A stretch of 40,218 bases of DNA, taken from Elainella sp. Prado103. Lineage in GTDB: Bacteria > Cyanobacteriota > Cyanobacteriia > Elainellales > Elainellaceae. The notes under the pieces are model-generated. The model saw only the letters and a program-made list of their open reading frames with translations, ran no database searches and had not been told where the DNA came from. The stretch is taken from the NCBI GenBank assembly GCA_025454395.1, contig JALOOM010000088.1, positions 1 through 40,218 of the forward strand, written 5' to 3'. A program made the translations under genes and the position numbers. Positions 8,384-17,224 of the stretch are shown here, piece by piece (the first letter of the stretch is position 1; each line of letters starts with the position of its first letter).

Positions 8384-8580
8384 TCAGCTTCCCCATCAGC
8401 GTCAGGTTGGGTCAACCCATCTTCAGCCAAAATTGGGAGCTGACTCAGACAATTCTCAGAGAGCTACTCCATAGTGGCCAGTATTGCCAACGAGATGACC
8501 GATCGGTTCAAGCCGGATCACAGGCGGTATGACCCGTCATTTGAGCAGTACAGCACCCTACAACTTGGAGGAATTCCATC

Positions 8581-9090
8581 ATGAAAATTCAGCATGGCTT
8601 CGCTTTAGCTCTCGTCGCTTTTTTGATGGTTGGTTGCGTGGGAGAAAATGCCAACACTCCCCCTGCATCTGCCACTCCTCCAACTCCAGAGTCAGCGGCT
8701 ATTCCAGCTTCACCTAGCCCTACTTCGATCGCCCAGGGAATCAACCCATCGGGCACTTTTGTGGCAGGCGAACATCCCACGCAAGGCACGGTACGTCTGA
8801 TTACTCGTGAAGGGCAATCGATGATCGAATTGGGTGAAGATTTTGCGACTTCAGAACTGGGCCCGGATCTCGTGGTGATTTTGCACCGATCGGATAATGT
8901 GATCGGCTCGACCCAACCACCGGCCTACCCTATCCAGGAAGGAGATTATGTGGTGATCGCGCCCCTCCAGCAATTTCAAGGCGCACAGCGCTATACCATT
9001 CCGGCAGACATCAATCTAGCTGACTATCGATCGGTGGGGATCTGGTGCCGTAAGTTTAATGCCATGTTTGGGGCAGCCACTCTCAGCTAA
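8581..9090 (+). CDS. DM13-domain lipoprotein
   Basis: 169 residues. The signal sequence ends in a lipobox FLMVGC, so the mature protein should start at Cys18 and be lipid-anchored outside the cytoplasm. A Pro/Ser/Ala-rich spacer (about 20-50) leads to a DM13 domain (about 58-169): GTFVAGEHPTQG, IELGEDFATSELGPDLVVIL, GDYVVIAPLQQF, YTIPADI and the diagnostic VGIWCRKFNAMFGAATL with its conserved Cys. DM13 domains are proposed to have a redox role through this Cys; this is unproven for the bacterial forms. The ATG at 8581 has a good ribosome site (ggagga, 8566-8571). No partner gene is obvious, though the FAD enzyme lies upstream on the same strand. Confidence 0.88.
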   Translation: MKIQHGFALALVAFLMVGCVGENANTPPASATPPTPESAAIPASPSPTSIAQGINPSGTFVAGEHPTQGTVRLITREGQSMIELGEDFATSELGPDLVVILHRSDNVIGSTQPPAYPIQEGDYVVIAPLQQFQGAQRYTIPADINLADYRSVGIWCRKFNAMFGAATLS

Positions 9091-9313
9091 AGCCGTTCCC
9101 GATCGATGAGTCAGGATGATCGCAGGAAGCTAGGGCAGACAAAATTTGACTGCCGCCGTTCATCGATCATCCGGTCGCGTCTGCCACCTTCGCCCGCTCG
9201 CAGCCGTTGATGCCGTTGATGCCGTTTATAATGAATCGGGGCGCATGAATTGGGACAGCAGCTTCTGCCAACTCCATTCCAAATTTTTCAGTAGGCAATT
9301 TTCAGTAGGCAAT

Positions 9314-9751
9314 ATGGCTGTGACTTACCGCAATCCGGCACCAACGGTTGATTTAATCATTGAACTGGTGGATCGTCCCCATCGGCCGATCGTCTTGATT
9401 GAGCGGCAAAATCCGCCTTACGGCTGGGCGTTACCCGGTGGATTTGTCGATTATGGCGAGTCGGTGGAGGCAGCGGCAGTGCGGGAAGCCCAAGAAGAAA
9501 CCAGTTTGCCGGTGCAGTTGATCGAACAATTCCAGGTCTATTCCGATCCGCAACGCGATCCTCGGAAACACACCCTCAGCGTTGTCTTTATTGCCACGGC
9601 GACAGGAAAGCCCCAAGCTCAAGATGATGCCAAAGCGATCGAGGTGTTCGAACTCTGGCAAATCCCCACTTCTCTCTGTTTTGACCACGATCGAATCTTG
9701 CAGGATTACCGCCATTATCGGGATTATGGGCTCCGCCCCCGGCTGGGATAG
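9314..9751 (+). CDS. Nudix hydrolase, ADP-ribose pyrophosphatase-like
   Basis: 145 residues from ATG 9314. The longer frame from 9146 adds residues without family likeness. The Nudix box is clear: [20 protein letters not shown] followed by TSL, matching GX5EX7REUXEEXGU except for the last positions. The preceding strand reads [18 protein letters not shown], the common substrate-entry motif. It should hydrolyse a nucleoside diphosphate linked to another group; ADP-ribose-like substrates are the usual guess for this form. RidA follows after 96 nt on the same strand, so both may be house-cleaning enzymes on one transcript. A 12-bp repeat (cgaaaactcgct twice) lies between them near 9777-9800. Confidence 0.85.
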   Translation: MAVTYRNPAPTVDLIIELVDRPHRPIVLIERQNPPYGWALPGGFVDYGESVEAAAVREAQEETSLPVQLIEQFQVYSDPQRDPRKHTLSVVFIATATGKPQAQDDAKAIEVFELWQIPTSLCFDHDRILQDYRHYRDYGLRPRLG

Positions 9752-9847
9752 GGTAGAATTTGCCGCGAAAATGCCCGAAAACTCGCTCGAAAACTCGCTA
9801 AAATCAAAGGCTGGAATTTCACCTTGCGATCGAGCATTGAAACAACT

Positions 9848-10237
9848 ATGGCACATGAAATTATTCAGACCCACCAGGCTCCTGCCCCAGTTGGGCCGTA
9901 CAACCAGGCGGTCAAGGCCACGGGGCAGTTGGTATTTGTTGCAGGGCAAATTCCGCTCGATCCTCAGACAGGAACGATCGTGGGAGAAGGGGATGTCGTC
10001 CTACAAACAGAGCAGGTGATCGCCAACCTCCAGGCGATTTTAGCGGCGGCTGGAGCCAGTTTTGAGCAGGTTGTCAAAACTACTGTCTTTTTGGCAGATA
10101 TGAATGACTTTGCCGCCATGAATGGAGTTTACGCCAAGTATTTTGCTGAGGAAACGGCACCCGCCAGAGCTTGCGTAGAAGTCGCACGGTTGCCTAAGGA
10201 TGTGCGAGTGGAAATTGAGTGTATTGCCGTGGTTTGA
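9848..10237 (+). CDS. ridA: RidA-family reactive enamine/imine deaminase
   Basis: 129 residues from ATG 9848, the normal family length; the alternative start at 9824 adds 8 residues. RidA hydrolyses 2-aminoacrylate and related imines made by PLP enzymes and so protects them. Motifs seen are [42 protein letters not shown] and the C-terminal [18 protein letters not shown], with the arginine that binds substrate carboxylate. It is expected to be a cytosolic trimer. The upstream gene is a Nudix hydrolase on the same strand. A terminator-like hairpin follows, but its T-tract faces the opposing sigma gene. Confidence 0.93.
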   Translation: MAHEIIQTHQAPAPVGPYNQAVKATGQLVFVAGQIPLDPQTGTIVGEGDVVLQTEQVIANLQAILAAAGASFEQVVKTTVFLADMNDFAAMNGVYAKYFAEETAPARACVEVARLPKDVRVEIECIAVV

Positions 10238-10280
10238 GCAGGCATCAATAAAACAGGAATCAAACCAGAAACCCAATAAA

Positions 10281-10304
10281 AAGAGATGGTATAAACCACC
10301 TCTT
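10281..10304 (-). terminator. intrinsic terminator of the sigma factor gene
   Basis: The inverted repeat aagagatggt-ataa-accacctctt (one G-T type mismatch) is followed on the minus strand by a T-rich run (tctttttatt). The hairpin with its U-tract lies 33 nt past the leftward sigma stop. It may also stop rightward ridA transcripts weakly. Confidence 0.7.
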
Positions 10305-10308
10305 CGCT

Positions 10309-10339
10309 GTTGTTGAAGTTAATGTTGTTGAAGTAATTA
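10309..10339 (-). repeat. 15-bp duplication starting at the sigma gene stop codon
   Basis: tgttgttgaagttaa (10309-10323) and tgttgttgaagtaat (10324-10338) are near-identical. On the minus strand the second begins inside the TAA stop at 10337-10339. The duplication therefore lies between the coding end and the terminator. Confidence 0.8.
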
Positions 10340-11581
10340 GGAGAGAGATTCTAGATAGTCACGCACTTGATTGCGTCGCTTGGGTTGCCGCAGCTTTTGT
10401 AGCGCTTTGGCTTCGATCTGACGCACCCGTTCCCGCGACAGATCCAGGGCTCGTCCAATTTCCGCCAGTGAGTAGGGTTGACCATCGCCCCCCAAACCAA
10501 ACCGCATCTGGATCACATCTCGCTCACGAGTCGTCAAATCGGTGAGCAGTTTTTGTAGATCGCGGTGTAGTGCTTCTCGCATCAGCATTTCTTCTGGCGA
10601 GATATCTTCGGTTTCCAGCAATTCACCCAACTCGGTGTCTCGCTCTTTACCAACTTTGGTTTCTAGCGACACGGCACGGGGCACCCGCAGCAACACTTCC
10701 CGCACTGCTGGAGCTGTCATATCCAGTTCGGCTGCAATATCCTCGATCGTGGCAGTCCGACCTTTCTCCTGGGAGATCTTACGCTGGGCTTTCTTAATTT
10801 TGTTCAGCTTTTCGGTGATGTGAACCGGCAGACGAATGGCGCGGCTCTGGGTCGCAATCGCTCGCGTAATCCCCTGCCGAATCCACCAGTAGGCATAGGT
10901 ACTAAACCGATAGCCCTTGGTGGGATCAAATTTCTCGACCGCCCGTTCTAGCCCCAGCGTGCCCTCTTGAATCAGATCTAGCAGTTCCAGACCACGATTC
11001 TGGTATTTCTTAGCGACTGAAACCACCAGCCGCAGGTTAGCCTTGATCATGTGATCTTTGGCTTTCGTGCCTTCTTCGATGATTTGTTCCAGTTCTGGTA
11101 AGCTTAGCTCTGAGAGTTCAGCCCAACGTCGTTTTCCGGCTGCCTGAATGGGCTTCAGATCGGTCACTTCGACTGCCGCTTCTCTAGCCCACCGTTCCCA
11201 AGAGGGCCGATGGCCCAGCATGGAGGTCAGTCGATCGTGCGCTTCCCACAACCGCACATATTGACCGATCACTGCATCCTGTTCAGCCGCCGCATTCCTC
11301 AATTCCACCAGCCGCATATAGCGCTGCACTTTCTGGGCTTCTGAGACTTCTTCATCGCGCCCTAGTAAGCGAACTCGCCCAATTTCCTGGAGATAGAGTC
11401 TGACCAGATCTGTGGTTCGTCTGGCACCAGAGCGAGTAGCCGCTTCGGCATAATCCGCCTCCAACTCTTCCATACCCTCTTGACCCAGCCCGATCTGACT
11501 GGACTCATCGTTGAACTGGAAGGGCATCGAATGGGATGACTCGTCGTATTCTGGATCAGCGTAAAAAGATTTTGCTGGCAT
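10337..11581 (-). CDS. sigC: group 2 sigma-70 factor, SigC-like
   Basis: 414 residues. All core regions are present: 1.2 (DLVRLYLQEIGRVRLLGRDE), 2.1-2.4 (DLIQEGTLGLERAVEKFDP then YRFSTYAYWWIRQGITRAIA), region 3 (KISQEKGRTATIEDIAAELD) and region 4 (TTRERDVIQMRFGLG, LSRERVRQIEAKALQKLR). There is no long acidic region 1.1 as in the primary SigA; a short acidic arm (1-50) takes its place. The spacer between 1.2 and 2.1 is enlarged (about 85-175, with SMLGHRPSWERWARE), as I recall for cyanobacterial SigC, a sigma linked to heat, carbon and stationary-phase responses. The SigC label is moderate; group 2 membership is firm. It is followed by an intrinsic terminator. Confidence 0.88.
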   Translation of the reverse strand: MPAKSFYADPEYDESSHSMPFQFNDESSQIGLGQEGMEELEADYAEAATRSGARRTTDLVRLYLQEIGRVRLLGRDEEVSEAQKVQRYMRLVELRNAAAEQDAVIGQYVRLWEAHDRLTSMLGHRPSWERWAREAAVEVTDLKPIQAAGKRRWAELSELSLPELEQIIEEGTKAKDHMIKANLRLVVSVAKKYQNRGLELLDLIQEGTLGLERAVEKFDPTKGYRFSTYAYWWIRQGITRAIATQSRAIRLPVHITEKLNKIKKAQRKISQEKGRTATIEDIAAELDMTAPAVREVLLRVPRAVSLETKVGKERDTELGELLETEDISPEEMLMREALHRDLQKLLTDLTTRERDVIQMRFGLGGDGQPYSLAEIGRALDLSRERVRQIEAKALQKLRQPKRRNQVRDYLESLS

Positions 11582-12070
11582 AGGATTATCTCAATTGCTC
11601 CAGGTAACAAGGGGGAAGGGGGCTATTGGCTTGCCTGCTATTAGTGTTCCCACGGTCGAGGCGCGATCACCAGGACAGACAAAAGGACTGAAGAAACCGG
11701 CGAAATGTTTCGGTTAAACCTCGATCGACCAGTAGCCAGTCGGTTGAAACAGTCGTCAACAGGGCAGAGAAGAGGGAAAAGTGAGTTAGAGCGAATTGCC
11801 TCCCAATTCCTGCGTCGAACCGTCTTGAACCAGTAAACTTACAAGACTCGTTTAGCCAGGTTCGTTTAGTCAGGTTCATTTAGTCAGGTTCGTTTAGTCA
11901 GGTTTGCTTAGGTTTGGTCAGGATGGATGAAAGCTTCATCTCATTAAACTGATATATTCCTCTACATCACTTCTACTGCGTTTTCCTGATATATTTCTTG
12001 AATTCTTGATAGGGTTTGCATCAAGTTGCAGTGAAAGTTTTCTGAAGTAGAGATGAAGGCTGAAAACGCT
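11582..12070. other. spacer upstream of the sigma gene, with a 14-bp array
   Basis: No gene. A 14-bp unit (tcgtttagtcaggt) is repeated four times at 11848-11903 and then decays. A hairpin cttgat-9 nt-atcaag at 12005-12025 lies 46 nt beyond the DUF4168 stop and could be a weak terminator, but it lacks a U-tract. The promoter of the sigma gene must be here; no box can be named with confidence. Confidence 0.6.
11848..11903. repeat. 14-bp tandem array, four copies
   Basis: Units at 11848-11861, 11862-11875, 11876-11889 and 11890-11903 differ by one base at most. It lies in the spacer upstream of the sigma gene. Confidence 0.9.
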
Positions 12071-12781
12071 TTAGTTGACGGCTTCCTGGAGTTGAGCCGC
12101 GACTCGTTCACCAAACTCTGGGTCTAAATTGGTCAGGCTCAAAATTTGCAAATATTCTTGCAAGGTTAAACCCGTGGTGCGAATCAGTTCGATCGCCTGC
12201 GCTTCAATTTCGCGTTCAATTTGCTGCGATTCTGACTCCAATTCTACACTACGTAGTTCGGTTTCTCGTTGCTCAATCAGTGACAAAACTTGCAGATAAG
12301 CTTGAATAAATTGGCTGATTTTTTCAGTGGAAATATTGTCAATTTCTAGTGATTGATTACTGTCCAAATTTCGTTGATCGATCGCCGGATCGGCAGGCTT
12401 TAAATCAGCATTGAGGCGATCGGTATTTTGGCTGATGAAAATAGATGGTTCTATGGGATTTGGGGTTAGATTCCAGCGCATAAGATAGGCTTGATCCAGG
12501 TTGGATCGGCTGTTAATGATCTGATCTAGCCCAGTCAGATGACTAGCCCATGCATAATTAGCCCACGTACAATTAGCCCATGTACAATTTGTAGCGCTCC
12601 ATCCGCCGCTGCAACCCAGCAGTAATAAGCTGGTTAAAACTACTTTCCATCCCGTTCGCATCCAGCAATAGCACAGACCTCGAATCAGATCTCGAATTAG
12701 ATCTTGAATCAGACTTTGAATCAGACCTTGAATCTGGCTTCGAAGCCCAGATTGCCAGAAATTCATGGCTTTGGGACTCAT
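12071..12781 (-). CDS. DUF4168-domain exported protein
   Basis: 236 residues. A hydrophobic segment near 45-62 ([17 protein letters not shown]) is a signal or lipobox-like sequence (LLLGC). The real start may therefore be later than 12781 (for example an internal Met near residue 41), but the ATG at 12781 overlaps the proB stop as ATGA, which supports translational coupling. The C-terminal 90 residues are DUF4168: [20 protein letters not shown], a charged helix, and [20 protein letters not shown]. The function of DUF4168 is unknown; members are extracytoplasmic in many proteobacteria and cyanobacteria. Two stretches are tandem-repeat derived: LIQ/LIR repeats (about 15-34, 12-bp units) and NCTWA repeats (about 65-79, 15-bp units). 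Both lie outside the domain. Confidence 0.78.
   Translation of the reverse strand: MSPKAMNFWQSGLRSQIQGLIQSLIQDLIRDLIRGLCYCWMRTGWKVVLTSLLLLGCSGGWSATNCTWANCTWANYAWASHLTGLDQIINSRSNLDQAYLMRWNLTPNPIEPSIFISQNTDRLNADLKPADPAIDQRNLDSNQSLEIDNISTEKISQFIQAYLQVLSLIEQRETELRSVELESESQQIEREIEAQAIELIRTTGLTLQEYLQILSLTNLDPEFGERVAAQLQEAVN
12545..12589 (-). repeat. 15-bp tandem array in the DUF4168 gene
   Basis: Units agcccatgcataatt, agcccacgtacaatt and agcccatgtacaatt at 12545-12559, 12560-12574 and 12575-12589. They encode threefold N-C/Y-T/A-W-A repeats just after the signal segment. Confidence 0.88.
12681..12740 (-). repeat. 12-bp tandem array in the DUF4168 gene
   Basis: Five 12-bp units (cgaatcagatct type) cover 12681-12740 with a few changes each. 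They keep the frame and encode the repeated LIQ-D/S/G and LIR-D stretch near the N-terminus. Confidence 0.88.
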
Positions 12782-13899
12782 ATGCTCAACACCAAATTGT
12801 CACGATGTACGACGGTTTCCGCTCCGTCATATCCTAAAATTTGCAAAATTTCTTCGGAGTGATGGCCGCGAATTTTTTGTAATTCGAGGCTGCTGTAGTT
12901 GACAATGCCGCGGGCGATTTCTTGCCCGATCGGATCGCAAAGCTGTACCGCATCCTGGCTCTGGAACTCTCCTTCCACCTCAGTAATTCCGGCTGCCAAC
13001 AACGACTTTCCCGACTGTTGGATCGCTTTTACTGCTCCCGCGTCTAAATACAGCTTGCCCGCAGGCACCAAACCATGGGCGATCCAGCGTTGACGAGCAT
13101 TGAAGGAAGAAGGCTGCGGCTCAAACCGGGTGCCGATCGATTCACCTTGCAAAATCTTTTCAATGTTATGCGGCGATTTGCCTTCCATAATCACCGTGCG
13201 TACCCCAGCGGCGGTGGCAATCCGGGCGGCCGAGATCTTCGTCACCATGCCACCCGTGCCCCAACTCGTGCCCCGATCGCCCACTTCAACATTGAGCGCA
13301 GTTAATTCATCAATCTGGTTCACCCGTTCGATCGGCTGGGCATTGGGATCGTAGCGAGGATCGGCTGAATAGAGGCGATCGACATCGGTGAGCAAAAATA
13401 GCCAATCGGCCTCCACTAAGCTCGCTACCAATGCCGAAAGGGTATCGTTATCGCCAAATTTCAGTTCTTCGACCGCTAAGGTATCATTTTCATTCACGAT
13501 CGGGATGACCCCTAGCTTGAGAAGTTGGCGAAAGGTTCGGTAAGCATTGACATAACGACTACGCTGCACCAGATCACTGCGGGTGAGCAACACTTGAGCG
13601 ATCGGCTGTTGCAAGGCTGTAAACAAATCGTCGTAGATTCGCATTAATCGCCCCTGACCTACGGCGGCAACGGCCTGCTTCATCGAAATCGTGCGGGGAC
13701 GTTCCGTTAACCCTAACCGCATACAGCCCACCCCAACCGCACCTGATGAGACCAAAATCACCTGATGACCCTGCCGCTGCAACCGACTCAAGGCATCCAC
13801 GACTTGGGCGATCGTCGCGAGGGCTAAATAGCCAGTATCGGGCTGGGTCAGGCTAGAGGTACCAATCTTGACAACGATCGTCTGGGACATGGGAGGCAA
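12778..13899 (-). CDS. proB: glutamate 5-kinase with PUA domain
   Basis: 373 residues, the full ProB length. It phosphorylates glutamate to glutamyl 5-phosphate, the first and feedback-inhibited step of proline synthesis. The amino acid kinase domain (1-260) shows [59 protein letters not shown] and [16 protein letters not shown]. The C-terminal PUA domain (about 280-365) starts at [18 protein letters not shown]. The stop overlaps the start of the DUF4168 gene by four bases, so both are likely co-translated; the link between them is unexplained. A gggagg ribosome site lies just upstream of the ATG at 13899. Confidence 0.95.
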   Translation of the reverse strand: MPPMSQTIVVKIGTSSLTQPDTGYLALATIAQVVDALSRLQRQGHQVILVSSGAVGVGCMRLGLTERPRTISMKQAVAAVGQGRLMRIYDDLFTALQQPIAQVLLTRSDLVQRSRYVNAYRTFRQLLKLGVIPIVNENDTLAVEELKFGDNDTLSALVASLVEADWLFLLTDVDRLYSADPRYDPNAQPIERVNQIDELTALNVEVGDRGTSWGTGGMVTKISAARIATAAGVRTVIMEGKSPHNIEKILQGESIGTRFEPQPSSFNARQRWIAHGLVPAGKLYLDAGAVKAIQQSGKSLLAAGITEVEGEFQSQDAVQLCDPIGQEIARGIVNYSSLELQKIRGHHSEEILQILGYDGAETVVHRDNLVLSI

Positions 13900-13950
13900 A
13901 CGGCTGAATCAATAAGGGAAGCAATGCAGAAAAGGTTGTAGTAGAAAAGG

Positions 13951-14011
13951 CAGTGGCAGAAGAGGTCAGTGGCAAAAGGGTCAGTGGCAGAAGAGTCAGT
14001 GGCAGAAGAGT
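13951..14011. repeat. 15/16-bp tandem array, four copies
   Basis: Units at 13951-13966 (16 bp), 13967-13981, 13982-13996 and 13997-14011 (15 bp each). The last two are identical (cagtggcagaagagt). It lies about 50 bp upstream of the proB start. Confidence 0.9.
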
Positions 14012-14178
14012 CAGGCGCAGGAAATCGGTCGGATATCTTGCATCTATCTTGCCTCCTTCAGGAGCGTTGTCAGGGTAGGGCTGTGGGGAGTTTCTGCATC
14101 AGCGATTTCTCAATCAGCAGATTTCTGCATCAAAAAATATTGTAGAGCCTCAATTCCGCTTCGATCGGGCTGAGTTGC

Positions 14179-14238
14179 TGACTGAATCGCTGACTGAATC
14201 GCTGACTGAGTTGCTGACTGAGTTGCTGACTGAATCGC
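14179..14238. repeat. 12-bp tandem array, five copies
   Basis: tgactgaatcgc and tgactgagttgc variants alternate in five exact-length units from 14179 to 14238. The serine-rich leftward frame across this region is a by-product of the repeat. Confidence 0.9.
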
Positions 14239-14384
14239 TTGACGGTGGTCGCACGATCACGTTCAATCGAAGCGTGATAGAGTAAGTGGCTTGAATGATA
14301 GCAGTAGCTTGAGTCTTCTCAGTGACCTCAGTCATTCAATGGCTTGAGTCGTGTCAGTGGCTTGAATTGCAAGGGTAAGATACA

Positions 14385-16082
14385 ATGACAAGTTTTCCGA
14401 ACGGGTTCAAGGGGATCGTTCAGGGGATCGGGCAATCTATCATCGAGCAATCCATGCGTCGATCGCGCCGTCGGTTTCTCAAGAACCTGGGGCTATTTAG
14501 TTTGTGTCTCAGCCTCACGGTGAGTTGTGGCGGTGGCTCTACGAGCAATACTACTCCTGCCAGTCCGGCAGCGAATACGGGTGGACGGGTGACGATCGGC
14601 ACCACCCTGGAAGCCCGCACCCTCGATCCGGCCGATGCCTATGAGCTATTTCCCGGCATTTTGTTGACCAACTTGGGCGATCGACTCTACACCTATCAGC
14701 CTGGTTCAACCGAGTTGGTGCCGCAGCTCGCAACCGAGCTACCCACCATCAGCGAGGATGGACTGACCTATACCATCCCCCTGCGGCAGGGCGTGAAGTT
14801 TCATGATGGCGAGCCGTTTAATGCGGCAGCGATGGCGTTTTCGTTGCAGCGGTTTATGGAGAACGATGGCCGACCGGCGTTTTTGTTGTCCGATCGGATC
14901 GATACCGTAGAGGCGACTGGCGATTATGAGCTAACGATCAAGCTAAAAGAACCGTTTGCCGCGTTTCCCTCACTGCTGGCCTTTTCGGGAGCCACGCCCG
15001 TATCGCCTAAAGCCTACGAAATTGGCGCAGGCAAGTTCAAACCCGATACGATGATTGGCACCGGGCCTTACAAAGTAGCAAGCTTTGCCCCCGATGCGAT
15101 CCGGCTCGATCCCAATCCCGACTATTGGGGTGACAAACCGGCGAATGAAGGCATTGATATTCAGATCATTACCAGTTCAGCCAACCTCTATAACACCTTC
15201 CGCACGGGTGGTTTAGATATCGCCTATCAAACCCTCGATCCTGATCAGATTCGTAGCCTGGAAAAGGAAGCCTCGCAAAATAACTGGCAGGTGGTGGAAG
15301 CAGGCACAAATGTGATCAATTATCTGGTGCTGAATCAGAAAATTAAGCCCCTGGATGATGTGAAAGTCCGGCAGGCGATCGCGGCTCTAACCGATCGAGA
15401 ACTCCTGAATGAGCGCGTCTTCCAGGGACAAGCCGAGCCGCTGTATAGTTTGCTACCAACCAGCTCGCCCGACTATCAGCCCGTGTTTAAGGAGGCTTAT
15501 GGAGATGGCAATGTGGAGAAGGCCAAGTCTCTCCTCCAAGCAGCGGGTATCTCGGAAGCCAACCCCCTGACCCTAGAAATCTGGTATTCCGGCAGTTCCG
15601 CCAAGCGCAATTTGGTTGCGACGACGATGAAAGCAGCCGTGGAGCGCGATCTGGGTGGCTTAGTGCAGATCGAACCCAAAACGGTGGAAGCTGCGACCTT
15701 GTTTGACAATCTGGATCAGGGCACCTATCCCTCAGTATTGCTGGACTGGTATCCCGACTACTACGATCCCGATACGTTTATCGAGCCGTTTATGTCCTGC
15801 ACCAAGGGATCGGTGACCGGCGGTTGTGAAGAGGGACAAAGCCAGACGGGGGGATCGTTTTACTACAGCGAAAAAGCCAACGAACTGGTGAAACAACAGC
15901 GAGCCGAGCAGGATCCAGCCGCTCGCAAGCAGCAGTTTGCCGAGATTCAGGACTTACTGGCTGCCGATGTGCCCTATATTCCGCTCTGGCAGGATAAAGA
16001 CTATGTGTTTGCCCAAAATGGCATTCAAGGGGTAGAAATTCAGCCCAGCCAGCAGTTTTTGCTATGGCAAATTCAGAAGTAA
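14385..16082 (+). CDS. peptide/nickel-type ABC transporter substrate-binding lipoprotein, Tat signal
   Basis: 565 residues. A twin-arginine motif SRRRFLK (about 27-33) is followed by a hydrophobic core and a lipobox LTVSCG, so it is probably exported folded by Tat and lipid-anchored. The body is a family 5 solute-binding protein: TIGTTLEARTLDPADAY, LATELPTISEDGLTYTIPLR, VKFHDGEPFNAAAMAFSLQR, MIGTGPYKVASF and DVKVRQAIAALTDRELLNE. Such proteins capture oligopeptides, or sometimes metals or sugars; the ligand here is unknown. The ATG at 14385 has aaggg at a fair distance; ATG 14454 would give a more usual Tat signal length. The permease gene follows after 31 nt. The second permease and the ATPases are not in the window. 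Confidence 0.9.
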   Translation: MTSFPNGFKGIVQGIGQSIIEQSMRRSRRRFLKNLGLFSLCLSLTVSCGGGSTSNTTPASPAANTGGRVTIGTTLEARTLDPADAYELFPGILLTNLGDRLYTYQPGSTELVPQLATELPTISEDGLTYTIPLRQGVKFHDGEPFNAAAMAFSLQRFMENDGRPAFLLSDRIDTVEATGDYELTIKLKEPFAAFPSLLAFSGATPVSPKAYEIGAGKFKPDTMIGTGPYKVASFAPDAIRLDPNPDYWGDKPANEGIDIQIITSSANLYNTFRTGGLDIAYQTLDPDQIRSLEKEASQNNWQVVEAGTNVINYLVLNQKIKPLDDVKVRQAIAALTDRELLNERVFQGQAEPLYSLLPTSSPDYQPVFKEAYGDGNVEKAKSLLQAAGISEANPLTLEIWYSGSSAKRNLVATTMKAAVERDLGGLVQIEPKTVEAATLFDNLDQGTYPSVLLDWYPDYYDPDTFIEPFMSCTKGSVTGGCEEGQSQTGGSFYYSEKANELVKQQRAEQDPAARKQQFAEIQDLLAADVPYIPLWQDKDYVFAQNGIQGVEIQPSQQFLLWQIQK

Positions 16083-16113
16083 GTTTAGTGCATCCTCGGC
16101 TGAGAACCCCGAT

Positions 16114-17139
16114 ATGTCGCGATCGAAGGCTTTACAGTATTACGTGTTATCTCGGCTGCTGCTGGCTCCACTGATGATCTGGGTGATCACCACCTTGATT
16201 TTTCTGCTGCTACGTGCCACGCCCGGCGATCCGATCGATTCATTGTTGGGGCCACGGGCTCCCGAAAGCGCTAAGGCAGAGATGCGGGCCAGTTTAGGCT
16301 TAGATGCACCCCTATGGTTACAGTATGTCCGCTATCTGGGTAGCCTGCTGCGGCTGGATCTGGGCACTTCGCTGCAAAGCCAAGGGCAAACCGTCTGGCA
16401 AATTATCGGGCAGCATTTTCCGGCCACGGTAGAGCTGGCGGTGTGCAGTTTGCTAATAGCGGCGATCGTCGGCATGGGGGTGGGGGCACTGGCAGCGGCT
16501 AAACCCAATACTCCGATCGATGTGGGCGGCCGCCTGTTTGGTATTTTTACTTACGCAGTGCCGATGTACTGGTTTGGCATGTTGCTACAGCTCATTTTTG
16601 CGGTGCAGTTGCGCTGGTTCCCGATCGGATCGCGCTTTCCGCTCACCCAGCCTGCCCCAACGGGCTTCACCGGACTCTATTTGTTCGATAGCTTGCTCAG
16701 CTTCAACCTGGGACAGTTCTTCACCAGCCTGTACTACCTGACCCTGCCCAGCCTGACCCTGGGAATCTTACTCAGCGGCATTTTTGAACGCATGGTGCGG
16801 GTGAATTTGAAGCAAACCCTGAAAGCTGACTATGTGGAGGCTGCTCGGGCTCGTGGCATCCCGGAGCGACGAATTGTTACGGCCCATGCGCTAAAAAATG
16901 CCCTGATTCCGGTGATCACGGTACTCGGGCTTACTTTTGCTTCCTTGCTGGGGGGGGCGATCCTAACGGAAGTGACCTTTTCCTGGCCCGGCCTGGCCAA
17001 TCGGCTTTATTCTGCGATCTCCCTACGCGACTACCCGGTGGTGCAGGGCATTATGGTGTTCTTTGCGGTGATTGTGGCTCTCACCAGTATTGCGATCGAT
17101 ATTTTGAATGCCTACGTTGATCCCAGGATTCGCTACTAG
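16114..17139 (+). CDS. ABC transporter permease, DppB/OppB type
   Basis: 341 residues with six predicted membrane helices. The N-terminus YYVLSRLLLAPLMIWVITTL followed by LLLRATPGDP is typical of DppB-like subunits, as is the early extracytoplasmic loop ending LDLGTSLQSQG. The EAA loop that docks the ATPase is YVEAARARGIPERRIVTAHA followed by LKNALIPVIT (about 240-270). It pairs with the binding protein 31 nt upstream. It needs a DppC-type partner and DppD/F ATPases, which must be encoded elsewhere, as is common in cyanobacteria. A short hairpin (ggtgc/gcacc, 17176-17187) follows, without a T-run. Confidence 0.92.
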   Translation: MSRSKALQYYVLSRLLLAPLMIWVITTLIFLLLRATPGDPIDSLLGPRAPESAKAEMRASLGLDAPLWLQYVRYLGSLLRLDLGTSLQSQGQTVWQIIGQHFPATVELAVCSLLIAAIVGMGVGALAAAKPNTPIDVGGRLFGIFTYAVPMYWFGMLLQLIFAVQLRWFPIGSRFPLTQPAPTGFTGLYLFDSLLSFNLGQFFTSLYYLTLPSLTLGILLSGIFERMVRVNLKQTLKADYVEAARARGIPERRIVTAHALKNALIPVITVLGLTFASLLGGAILTEVTFSWPGLANRLYSAISLRDYPVVQGIMVFFAVIVALTSIAIDILNAYVDPRIRY

Positions 17140-17224
17140 CTCCAGGCTGGTCTGGGTGACATCCCTCGTCTAGGGGGTGCTGGCACCTGAATGTAATTCC
17201 TGAACTCGATTATAGTGAATTCGG

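Larger units (their letters stand above)
13900..14384. other. divergent spacer with two tandem arrays
   Basis: This 485-bp region separates leftward proB from the rightward transporter gene and must hold both promoters. It contains a 15-16-bp array (cagtggcagaagagt, four copies, 13951-14011) and a 12-bp array (tgactgaatcgc, five copies, 14179-14238). Further down, looser repeats of tcagtggcttgaat occur (14300-14370). No gene is seen. Confidence 0.7.

Noticed and set aside
14150-14335. Leftward Ser/Asn/Asp-repeat frame
   Set aside because: It is the 12-bp spacer array read in frame, with no start signal and no conserved part.
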